Source of the DNA: an uncultured Clostridia bacterium
GTDB lineage: Bacteria > Bacillota > Clostridia > Christensenellales > UBA1242
Direction of reading: 5' to 3'
DNA: 8,023 bases
NCBI GenBank assembly: GCA_937914725.1
Contig: CALDMJ010000115.1
Coordinates: 1 to 8,023 of the forward strand
Shown: positions 1 to 5,650 of the stretch, one piece after another
How positions within the stretch are numbered: the first letter of the stretch is position 1
Layout: each line of letters starts with the position of its first letter
Translations under genes and position numbers: made by a program
The notes under the pieces: model-generated
What the model saw: the letters and a program-made list of their open reading frames with translations, nothing else
Told to the model about the DNA's origin: nothing
Database searches by the model: none

Positions 1-13
1 AAACTTTTTGCAT
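1..13 (-). CDS. TasA-like SipW-type secreted protein, second copy, N-terminal codons only (partial)
   Basis: Read leftward, positions 13-1 give ATG CAA AAA GTT, that is M-Q-K-V, which runs off the left edge. These bases and the 100 or more upstream of them match the start and leader of the complete TasA-like gene at 6712-7236 almost base for base. The same AAGGAG ribosome binding site (complement of 24-29) lies 10 nt before the start in both copies. I therefore infer that another gene of the same family and orientation begins here. The body of the gene is outside the window, so it could be intact, diverged or broken. Confidence 0.7.
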
Positions 14-48
14 TTTTAATTTTCTCCTTCTTTTCTTTTGTTTCATTT

Positions 49-298
49 TTTTACAAGGAAAAATGAAGAAATAAACGCAATTCTTAACACTATTTTTAGA
101 CTGAAAAGTGAAGGGAAAAATGCATTTTTAAATACTATCTTTATACTAGAAAATGAAGAAATAAAGACGATTTTTAATGCCGTTTTTACAAGGATAAACT
201 TAGAGATATATGCGATTTTTTACAAAGCAAAATGAAGAAGAAATGTCTTGTTTTTATGCTTTTTCACAAAGTAAATTGAAGTAACAAACGACTTTTTT
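49..298. repeat. Left array of degenerate ~45-bp tandem repeats
   Basis: About six diverged units follow one another. Each opens with TTTTTACAAGG or a variant, continues with AAAATGAAGAAATAAACG-like sequence and closes with an AATTTTTAACGCTA-like segment. The first three units are each 45 bp; later ones are shortened to about 33-43 bp and drift. Related units recur at 2476-2562 and 7271-7655, so this is a genome-specific intergenic repeat family rather than chance AT-richness. There is no spacer/repeat alternation, so it is not CRISPR. The array fills the gap between the left TasA-like start and the promoter of the first ATPase. Function unknown. Confidence 0.75.
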
Positions 299-369
299 AT
301 AATTATTTTTTGTCTACAATGTATAGATTTTTTTTCTGGCGTTTCTAATGCAAAAATACTTAGTTATCT

Positions 370-399
370 GAAATTTTTGTGTTTTAGCACAAAAATTTC
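370..399. repeat. Perfect 12-bp inverted repeat upstream of the first ATPase promoter
   Basis: The arms GAAATTTTTGTG (370-381) and CACAAAAATTTC (388-399) pair perfectly around a 6-nt loop. The element ends 10 nt before the predicted -35 box of the 462-1715 gene. It could be a repressor operator or a transcript hairpin. A similar TTTTTGTG/CACAAAAA dyad is found at 2324-2348 upstream of the second ATPase. There is no G+C-rich stem with a T-tract, so a terminator is less likely. Confidence 0.45.
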
Positions 400-409
400 G
401 TCTATGTCC

Positions 410-438
410 TTGATTTTTAGTCAAAAATTTGCTATCAT
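410..438 (+). promoter_or_regulatory. Predicted sigma-70/SigA-type promoter of the first ATPase
   Basis: TTGATT (410-415) and TATCAT (433-438) are separated by exactly 17 nt, a close match to the vegetative consensus. The -10 box ends 23 nt before the ATG at 462. A GGGAG ribosome binding site (451-455) sits 6 nt before that ATG. The predicted transcript would have a short leader of roughly 15-20 nt. Confidence 0.5.
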
Positions 439-461
439 AACATATAAATAGGGAGTTTCAT

Positions 462-1715
462 ATGGAAATTAATAGAGATTTATATTTAAACAAACTTATT
501 AGGCACAAGCACAATGGAATGATTAAGGTTATTACTGGTATTCGTAGGTGCGGAAAGTCATATTTATTGTTTGAGTTGTTTTATAGGCATTTACTTAGTT
601 GCGGTATCGCGGACGACCACATTATTAAGATTGCGCTTGATGATAGAAAAAACAAACATTTGAGAGACCCAGATGCTTTATGCGATTATATTCACAGTGC
701 AATTAAAGACGACGAAATGTATTACATCTTGCTTGACGAGGTGCAGTTTGTTGACGAATTTGAAGATGTTCTAAATAGTTTTTTGCACATAAAAAATGCA
801 GACACATACGTAACTGGGAGCAATGCAAAGTTTTTATCTAAAGACATCATAACTGAATTTCGTGGGCGCGGAGACCAAATTCACATTGCACCGCTCTCAT
901 TTGCGGAATTTATGTCAGCTTACAATGGCAGTAAAGAAGATGGTTGGAAAGAATATATAAACTTTGGAGGGCTTCCAAAGCTATTTGATTTTACAACTGA
1001 AGAAGATAAAGTGAATTATCTAAAAAATATTTTTACTGAAACCTACATCAAAGACATAAAGGAGCGAAACGCCATTAGAAATGATGCTGAGTTAGAAGAA
1101 CTTTTAGATATTCTAGCATCCGCAATCGGGGCGCTCACGAACCCTAAAAAATTATCCGATACATTCAAAACAGTCAAGCAGGTTTCAATAAGCCCAGAAA
1201 CAATAAAAAAATACCTTGATTATTTTGTAGATTCATTTCTCATCGAACAAGCCGTAAGGTATGATATAAAAGGCAAAAAATACATTGGTACACCATTGAA
1301 ATATTATTTTACCGATATTGGTTTGCGCAATGCAAGGTTGAATTTTAGGCAGTCGGAAGAAACCCACGCAATGGAAAATATTGTTTATAATGAACTAAAA
1401 ATCCGCGGCTTTAATGTCGATGTAGGCGTCGTAGAATATTATTCACAAAATGAAAACAAAAGAAGTCAGTTAAACTCTGCCGAGGTAGATTTTGTTTGTA
1501 ACCTATCCGACAAACGCTACTACATCCAAGTTGCGTACTCCATTCCGACAAAAGAGAAATTGGTTCAAGAGCAAAACTCGCTCATTCGAATTAATGACTC
1601 ATTCAAGAAAATAATAATTGTAAAAGACCTTTCGCGCTCGCATTACAATGATGACGGCGTTTATATGCTGAACCTATATGATTTTTTACTCAATCCAAAT
1701 AGCTTAGACTTATAA
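462..1715 (+). CDS. AAA ATPase of the AAA_14/DUF4143 family
   Basis: The 417-residue protein has the order usual for this family. A P-loop GIRRCGKS lies at residues 26-33, a Walker B strand YYILLDE at 87-93, and a sensor-type VTGSN at 117-121. An FRGRG stretch follows at 133-137 and the family-typical FGGLP at 168-172. A winged-helix-like segment spans about 230-275. The C-terminal domain, from about 305, resembles a PD-(D/E)XK nuclease core (EVDF at 341-344, IQVAY at 355-359), but the usual acidic-X-lysine is replaced by Q-V-A, so nuclease activity is doubtful. Such ATPases are widespread and poorly understood. The gene is monocistronic: promoter at 410-438, GGGAG site before the ATG, and a terminator about 100 nt past the stop. 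Family call confident; cellular role unknown. Confidence 0.9.
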   Translation: MEINRDLYLNKLIRHKHNGMIKVITGIRRCGKSYLLFELFYRHLLSCGIADDHIIKIALDDRKNKHLRDPDALCDYIHSAIKDDEMYYILLDEVQFVDEFEDVLNSFLHIKNADTYVTGSNAKFLSKDIITEFRGRGDQIHIAPLSFAEFMSAYNGSKEDGWKEYINFGGLPKLFDFTTEEDKVNYLKNIFTETYIKDIKERNAIRNDAELEELLDILASAIGALTNPKKLSDTFKTVKQVSISPETIKKYLDYFVDSFLIEQAVRYDIKGKKYIGTPLKYYFTDIGLRNARLNFRQSEETHAMENIVYNELKIRGFNVDVGVVEYYSQNENKRSQLNSAEVDFVCNLSDKRYYIQVAYSIPTKEKLVQEQNSLIRINDSFKKIIIVKDLSRSHYNDDGVYMLNLYDFLLNPNSLDL

Positions 1716-1812
1716 CAAAAATACCCTATGGCTGAAACTGTTTAAAGGTATTTGTGTCTCTATGTCAAATATTGGGGTAGAAAAGTTATGAATTAAAAAA
1801 AAACAAAAAAAT

Positions 1813-1867
1813 CTTAGGTGCAATGAAGTGGATTATGTAAAGCACTTCAAAGCTCTAAGTTTTTTTT
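1813..1867. terminator. Two-way Rho-independent terminator-like structure
   Basis: CTTAG (1813-1817) pairs with CTAAG (1855-1859). Inside them TGAAGTG (1824-1830) pairs with CACTTCA (1843-1849), with an internal bulge between the two helices. A run of eight T follows from 1860. An A-rich run precedes it at about 1794-1811, so it would also terminate leftward transcripts. It lies between the end of the 462-1715 ATPase and the possible leftward gene at 1905-2081, as expected for convergent units. The stem is imperfect. Confidence 0.5.
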
Positions 1868-1904
1868 GTTATCCATTAATTCGATTTTTTTGTATCTATG
1901 TAGG

Positions 1905-2081
1905 TCATTTAAAATCAAAAGGATGTACACGAATAATGGAATCGGTATGTGAAAGAGAATATAAGTCCACATACCCATTGGGGTTATTTGCTTGGAAGTA
2001 TCTATATCCTGCAAATAACCATTTTACACTGAGGTTAGCAAGCCTTTGTTCGATTTCTAGTCTATAAATTTTTCTCCCCAT
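1905..2081 (-). CDS. Possible small 58-residue protein, or the 3' part of a decayed gene
   Basis: Read leftward from ATG (2081-2079) to TGA (1907-1905) there is a 58-residue frame beginning MGRKIYRLEIEQ and ending RVHPFDFK. I do not recognise it. Its composition is protein-like, with a balanced charged and aromatic mix. It points into the two-way terminator and lies downstream of a leftward promoter-like pair at 2200-2228. Against it, the only purine stretch before the ATG is a G-run 3 nt away, and a stop codon is immediately upstream in frame. A second open frame (ATG 2211-2209, beginning MCYTNVVTIRR) runs up to this start. Dropping one G from the run 2076-2079 would join them into one chain, so this may be a frameshifted pseudogene. 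Alternatively, both frames are fortuitous. Confidence 0.3.
   Translation of the reverse strand: MGRKIYRLEIEQRLANLSVKWLFAGYRYFQANNPNGYVDLYSLSHTDSIIRVHPFDFK
1982..2020. repeat. Perfect 10-bp inverted repeat
   Basis: GGTTATTTGC (1982-1991) and GCAAATAACC (2011-2020) are exact inverse complements across a 19-nt loop. The element sits inside the possible small leftward frame. There is no T-tract, so it is not a terminator. Its function, if any, is unknown. Confidence 0.35.
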
Positions 2082-2153
2082 TTACCCCCCAATAAATGCA
2101 ATTACTTACGCTATCCCTACTAAACGTAATCTCGAGAATAACAACAATTTGAT

Positions 2154-2167
2154 TGAAAGCGCTTGCA
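2154..2167. promoter_or_regulatory. cre-like (LacI/CcpA-type) palindromic operator
   Basis: TGAAAGCGCTTGCA is a near-palindrome around a central CG and matches the catabolite-response-element pattern TGWAANCGNTNWCA except for one position near the 3' end. It lies downstream of the -10 box of the leftward promoter-like pair at 2200-2228, a position where a bound regulator would block elongation. The match is visible; control by CcpA or a LacI-type repressor is inference. Confidence 0.35.
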
Positions 2168-2179
2168 ATTTCTTTCGCT

Positions 2180-2185
2180 CTCCTT
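2180..2185 (-). promoter_or_regulatory. Orphan AAGGAG ribosome-binding-like site, leftward
   Basis: The complement of CTCCTT (2180-2185) is a good Shine-Dalgarno sequence. It is followed 11 nt later by TTG (2168-2166), which opens a 20-codon frame rich in leucine that ends in TAA at about 2108-2106. That short frame is in phase with the 58-residue frame at 2081, separated by two stops. Either it is a short leader peptide, or it is the start of a gene that has since decayed. Confidence 0.25.
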
Positions 2186-2199
2186 ATTGTTACGACGTT

Positions 2200-2228
2200 A
2201 GTATAACACATAATTTTACAAATTACAA
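2200..2228 (-). promoter_or_regulatory. Predicted leftward SigA-type promoter
   Basis: On the minus strand TTGTAA (2228-2223) and TATACT (2205-2200) are spaced by exactly 17 nt. Transcription would start near 2193 and run left through an AAGGAG motif and the cre-like palindrome into the possible small gene at 1905-2081. It shows that this 1-kb gap is probably not silent. Confidence 0.4.
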
Positions 2229-2323
2229 GCGTTTTGTACAATATTTTTAAAAAAATTTTACAAAATTTTATATTTTTTTACATTTTTTTTATAAAATACT
2301 AACAAACCCAACTGAAAAAGCCA

Positions 2324-2348
2324 ATTTTTGTGCATAATGCACAAAAAT
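2324..2348. repeat. Perfect 12-bp inverted repeat with a one-base centre
   Basis: ATTTTTGTGCAT (2324-2335) and ATGCACAAAAAT (2337-2348) are exact inverse complements around a single A. The almost continuous symmetry suits a dimeric protein-binding site better than an RNA hairpin. The arms share TTTTTGTG/CACAAAAA with the dyad at 370-399, upstream of the other ATPase gene. Confidence 0.4.
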
Positions 2349-2475
2349 ATACCCCGTAATGGCTGATATTAATAGTGTAGAGCATTTTTTAGTTTATAAT
2401 ATTGTTTTAGTAAACTTTAGCCATTTTGTCACGTTTTCCTCACAAAACAAGCGTTTCGCACCATTTCTTAATAGC

Positions 2476-2562
2476 ATTTTTACAAGGTAAAGTAGAATAA
2501 ATTTGCGTGAAGTATGCATCTTTATGAAATATTTTTTACAAGGAAAAATGAAAAAATTAAAC
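2476..2562. repeat. Two isolated units of the ~45-bp repeat family
   Basis: One unit starts at 2476 with TTTTTACAAGG, followed by a TAAAGTAGAATAAA-like segment. The other starts at about 2532 with TTTTTTACAAGG and AAAAATGAAAAAATTAAAC. Both match the opening part of the repeat units at 49-298 and 7271-7655. They lie upstream of the second ATPase, so all three repeat sites fall in intergenic regions next to genes of this region. Confidence 0.6.
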
Positions 2563-2607
2563 TTTTTTATTTGTTATGCTTGAAATTATTATAATTTTGA
2601 GTATAAT

Positions 2608-2636
2608 AATAGGTGTAAAAATAAAATATACCTATT
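2608..2636. repeat. 10-bp inverted repeat upstream of the second ATPase
   Basis: AATAGGTGTA (2608-2617) pairs with TATACCTATT (2627-2636), one pair being G-T, around a 9-nt A-rich loop. It ends 20 nt before the predicted -35 box of the gene at 2721. The segment AGGTGTAAAAATAA inside it recurs at 6653-6666, next to the operon promoter. It could be an operator or a weak hairpin. Confidence 0.3.
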
Positions 2637-2655
2637 TGTTTATAGGCTTTATTGT

Positions 2656-2684
2656 TTGAACAAGTTTTCACTTACTTAAATAAT
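2656..2684 (+). promoter_or_regulatory. Predicted promoter of the second ATPase
   Basis: TTGAAC (2656-2661) and AATAAT (2679-2684) are 17 nt apart, followed by a leader of about 30 nt. A strong AAAGGAG site (2709-2715) lies 5 nt before the ATG at 2721. The -10 box is a modest match. Confidence 0.4.
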
Positions 2685-2720
2685 AAAGGAAAATAAGGAT
2701 TTATCTATAAAGGAGAGATT

Positions 2721-4130
2721 ATGCAAAAAGAGTTTGAACAAAGATTTGTAGACCACGAAAAAGAATTGCAGTTTTTAGAGGAGCAATACAACAGCCCCGA
2801 ATCTTCGTTTGTTGTCGTGTATGGACGCCGCCGCGTTGGCAAGACGACATTGTTGCTGGAGTTCCTGAAGTCGCACCGCGATAGCCTTTACTTCCTTTCT
2901 ACGGAAGAATCGGAATACCAAAACAGGCAGTATTTCAAGGAGCAAGCCGCCGCGTTCATCGGCAACCCGTTGCTAGCGCAAGCCGACGTTGACTGGAACA
3001 CCATATTCGCGCAAATCGTCGCGCACGACACACCGACAAAAAAGGTTATCATTATCGACGAGTTCCAGTACATCGGGCAGTCAAACGCCGCATTCCCGTC
3101 GGTTATGCAAAAAATTTGGGATACCCAACTAAAGGACGCCAATGTTATGCTCATTTTGTGCGGTTCGCTTATTTCGCTTATGCAGTCGCAAGTGCTTGAC
3201 TACAGTAGCCCACTCTATGGTAGGCACACGGGGCAAATCAAATTGAAGCAAATTCCATTCAAGTATTACGGCGAGTTCTTTCCAAATAAAACAACTGAAG
3301 AACTAATTCCGTTCTACGCCGTGACGGGTGGCGTGCCGAAGTACATCCTTTCGTTCCAAAACGACGGCGACGTGTTCTCCGCAATCAACAACCGCGTCTT
3401 GACGTCGCAAAGTTACCTTTACGACGAACCAACGTTTTTGTTGCAAAAAGAAGTCAGCGAAGTTGGCAGTTATTTCACGCTGATAAAAGCCATTGCTATG
3501 GGCAATCACAAACTCGCCGATATCGCAAGTTGTGTCGGAGTTAAGCAAACCAGCCTCACGAAATATCTTCGCAACCTCATCGACCTCGACCTCGTCGAAC
3601 GTGAGGTTCCCGTAACCGAGCCCGCGCCAGAAAAATCGAAAAGCGGACTCTATAAAATCGTCGACAACTACATTGCGTTTTGGTTCAAGTTTGTGTACCC
3701 GTATAGAGCGTATCTTGAAAAAGGCGAAACAAATTACGTGCTAGAGAAAATCAAAAGTGGCTTCAAACAAAACTACGTTTCATTTGTCTATGAGGACATT
3801 TGCCGCGAAAAGATTTGGGATATGGCAGTCGAAAATCGCTGGGATTTTGAAATTGCCAAAGTGGGCAGATACTGGGACAAAGAAATGGAACTCGACATTG
3901 TCGCGCTTGACCAATCGGGCAAAAACGCGGTTATCGGCGAGTGCAAATATTCGCAAGCAGAAAAGGGCTTGAACGTTCTGCACGAACTGCAAACGAAAGC
4001 GCAAAAGCTTGCGAAGAAATGCGGCATAACGCGCACGCAACTAATAATCTTCAGCAACGGCGGCTTTTCGCAAGGCTTACGCGACGAAGCCGCCCGCAAC
4101 CCCGACTTGCTTTTAGTCGAAGGGGTATGA
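2721..4130 (+). CDS. ATP-binding protein, ATPase_2 (STAND-like) plus DUF234 nuclease-fold C-terminus
   Basis: The 469-residue protein has a P-loop GRRRVGKT at residues 35-42, a Walker B strand VIIIDE at 109-114, a sensor-type LILCGS at 144-149, and the family signature TGGVPKY at 202-208. A winged-helix segment spans about 262-295. A DUF234-type C-terminus follows from about 340. It keeps PD-(D/E)XK-like residues: a FVYEDIC helix at 355-361, ELD at 390-392, and E-C-K at 407-409. Unlike the ATPase at 462, the acidic-X-lysine is intact, so DNA cleavage is conceivable. The family is common and of unclear role. Codon use is far more G+C rich than in either flank, suggesting a separate origin. It is monocistronic and ends in a perfect two-way terminator. 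The start is fixed by AAAGGAG 5 nt upstream. Confidence 0.9.
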   Translation: MQKEFEQRFVDHEKELQFLEEQYNSPESSFVVVYGRRRVGKTTLLLEFLKSHRDSLYFLSTEESEYQNRQYFKEQAAAFIGNPLLAQADVDWNTIFAQIVAHDTPTKKVIIIDEFQYIGQSNAAFPSVMQKIWDTQLKDANVMLILCGSLISLMQSQVLDYSSPLYGRHTGQIKLKQIPFKYYGEFFPNKTTEELIPFYAVTGGVPKYILSFQNDGDVFSAINNRVLTSQSYLYDEPTFLLQKEVSEVGSYFTLIKAIAMGNHKLADIASCVGVKQTSLTKYLRNLIDLDLVEREVPVTEPAPEKSKSGLYKIVDNYIAFWFKFVYPYRAYLEKGETNYVLEKIKSGFKQNYVSFVYEDICREKIWDMAVENRWDFEIAKVGRYWDKEMELDIVALDQSGKNAVIGECKYSQAEKGLNVLHELQTKAQKLAKKCGITRTQLIIFSNGGFSQGLRDEAARNPDLLLVEGV

Positions 4131-4131
4131 A

Positions 4132-4169
4132 AAAACGTCCACTGCATAACGTTATGCAGTGGACGTTTT
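4132..4169. terminator. 38-bp perfect palindrome acting as a two-way terminator
   Basis: The two 19-nt halves, centred between 4150 and 4151, are exact inverse complements with G+C-rich stretches (CGTCCACTGC and its complement). T4166-4169 follow on the plus strand and six T (complement of 4130-4135) on the minus strand. It begins 2 nt after the ATPase stop, and its last bases are part of the stop codon of the DUF2971-like gene. One hairpin therefore ends both convergent units. Confidence 0.85.
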
Positions 4170-4947
4170 AATTATCATAATTATAAAATGCAACATTTTG
4201 TACATTTTTTAGAAGAAAATCTTTGTCTTTTTGATTCACCCTAGACCCAATATATATTGACAATGGAGTTATGCCAATGTCTCCATTTGGAACTTCATAT
4301 CCGTTATCAATCAGTTCTTGAGTGGTAGAGTATCTAATCTCAAACTCTTTTTCAAATTTATCTTTATCTTTATAATTCGTAAAAACGTTTAAAGCATTAA
4401 ATGCTTTTTCACGATATTCTGGAGATAAACGCGACAAGTTATTTATTATTGTGAACAATCCAGTAATATCAACTAGACGTTCATAATATGTCATTCTATG
4501 CAATTTATTATTTTTAAGGGTTAGATATTTTATGCATATTCCATTATAGTTATTTGCATATTTTTCCCACATATATGGTAAATCTTTTGAAGTCGTAAAT
4601 GATGCAGATTTTAAAATGGTTCTTAAAAGCGACTGGAATGTTTTAAAATTTCTTTTAATTATTTCATTCCCTTCGCATTTTCCTAAAATTGTATCATTTT
4701 CGTCTGTTTGTTTTCCTACATCATTTACAAATATCTTATTGTTTGCAATTGTTAATATTTTTCTTTGGTTTGACTCCTCATTTTGGTCTTTAAATGAAAC
4801 ATATTTGTAGATTTCTAAATTTTCTGGAATTTTTACACTCTCAAAATATTGTGTTGCATACTCATCCATTTCATCTATTTTTTTTAGCAAAACGTCAAGA
4901 TTATCATTAAGTAATAAGTCTTGCTTTTTAGAATAAAAATCATCCAT
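4168..4947 (-). CDS. DUF2971-like protein, last gene of the leftward operon
   Basis: The 259-residue soluble protein shows the DUF2971 landmarks as I know them. These are an IYKYVSF stretch (46-52), an IANNKIFVNDV segment (67-77), the core ASFTTS (115-120) followed by MWEKYANNYNGICIKY (126-141), KFEKEFEIRYS (197-207), and IYIGSR (231-236). The conserved W, Y, G, E and R point to an enzymatic or ligand-binding fold, but the family has no settled activity. DUF2971 genes often sit in accessory islands. Its ATG directly abuts the stop of the membrane-protein gene and its GGAG site lies inside that gene, so translation is probably coupled. It ends in the shared palindromic terminator. Family assignment is from remembered motifs, with no search run. 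Confidence 0.75.
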   Translation of the reverse strand: MDDFYSKKQDLLLNDNLDVLLKKIDEMDEYATQYFESVKIPENLEIYKYVSFKDQNEESNQRKILTIANNKIFVNDVGKQTDENDTILGKCEGNEIIKRNFKTFQSLLRTILKSASFTTSKDLPYMWEKYANNYNGICIKYLTLKNNKLHRMTYYERLVDITGLFTIINNLSRLSPEYREKAFNALNVFTNYKDKDKFEKEFEIRYSTTQELIDNGYEVPNGDIGITPLSIYIGSRVNQKDKDFLLKNVQNVAFYNYDN

Positions 4948-5637
4948 TTATATTTCTCCATTTACACACTTAGAGGCAGTTTGTGTAACCTCTATGATAG
5001 AGTCATTGCTAACCTCTGAAAGGTTTACTTTGAATTTTACTGTTTTTTCATATTTATCTCCATAATGATTTTTAAACGTCAATAGAATTTCATAATCTCC
5101 AGTTGAATTTTTATTATAGGGTAATTCACCAACTAAAAACATTAAATCATTTTTAATCATAACGGCTTTACAGTGTACATCTCTTTTAATTTTGTCAGGG
5201 TTACTATAAAAGAACGTAGTCCCATTATATGTTAATTGTTTGATATCTAAATCAACGACACAATTATCAAAGTAATTATATACAAAGAAACGGAAATTTA
5301 CATATTCATAATCATTTTTCTTAATTATTGAGCATTTTCTACCAAGCCGTTTTCGGGGTAGACCTCCAGCGGTGTATGGCAACTCTATACATTCAACGAT
5401 AATATCTGCATATTTTTTAGCGGCAATCTCTTGTTTTTTGTATCTTTTGGCTTGGGTATATGCTATTATCCCAACGCTCAGTGTAGCAAGTCCACTTATC
5501 CAACCAGAAATTATTGTTAAGTAGTTAGATTTGTCATTGTCATTGCATCCCCATATTCCATACGCTAAGTTTGCAACAAATAAAACAAATAAACCAATTG
5601 CAAGCCAAAATAGCCAGTTAGAAAATATTTTTTTCAT
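4948..5637 (-). CDS. Two-TM membrane protein with a cytoplasmic beta-rich domain
   Basis: The 229-residue protein has hydrophobic segments at about 8-30 and 39-61, joined by a short acidic loop (CNDNDKSN). A basic KRYKKQ stretch follows at 64-69. Positive residues at the N-terminus and after TM2 predict that both ends are cytoplasmic. Residues about 75-215 contain many predicted beta strands (YVNFRFFVYNYF, DYEILLTFKN, KTVKFKVNL), possibly an Ig- or C2-like sensing or docking domain. I do not recognise a named family. It lies 13 nt after the glycosylase-like gene, with AAAGGAG 5 nt before the ATG, and its stop abuts the DUF2971-like start. It could anchor its partners at the membrane or be a membrane-damaging effector; both are inference. 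Confidence 0.85.
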   Translation of the reverse strand: MKKIFSNWLFWLAIGLFVLFVANLAYGIWGCNDNDKSNYLTIISGWISGLATLSVGIIAYTQAKRYKKQEIAAKKYADIIVECIELPYTAGGLPRKRLGRKCSIIKKNDYEYVNFRFFVYNYFDNCVVDLDIKQLTYNGTTFFYSNPDKIKRDVHCKAVMIKNDLMFLVGELPYNKNSTGDYEILLTFKNHYGDKYEKTVKFKVNLSEVSNDSIIEVTQTASKCVNGEI

Positions 5638-5650
5638 ATTTACTCCTTTT

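Noticed and set aside
38..235. 65-codon rightward frame with a 15-residue periodicity over the left repeat array
   Set aside because: The periodicity only reflects the 45-bp DNA repeat. It has a TTG start without a ribosome binding site, and indels in the right array destroy the same frame, so there is no sign of selection for protein.
49..298. CRISPR array
   Set aside because: Units are contiguous with no unique spacers of constant length, and they diverge gradually. No cas genes are present.
1719..1753. Terminator directly after the first ATPase (AAATACC pairing with GGTATTT)
   Set aside because: Only 7 bp around a 21-nt loop with no T-tract; the structure at 1813-1867 is a better candidate.
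2040..2066. tRNA T-arm, because of a TTCGATTTC stretch
   Set aside because: The bases on either side do not form a 5-bp T stem, and no acceptor or anticodon arms can be drawn.
1828..2067. 79-codon rightward frame beginning at GTG
   Set aside because: No ribosome binding site, its start lies inside the terminator hairpin, and the residues resemble no family. The opposite strand has better gene signals.
3788..4147. Leftward frames inside the second ATPase gene
   Set aside because: They are shadows of the real gene on the other strand and overlap its conserved nuclease-fold region.
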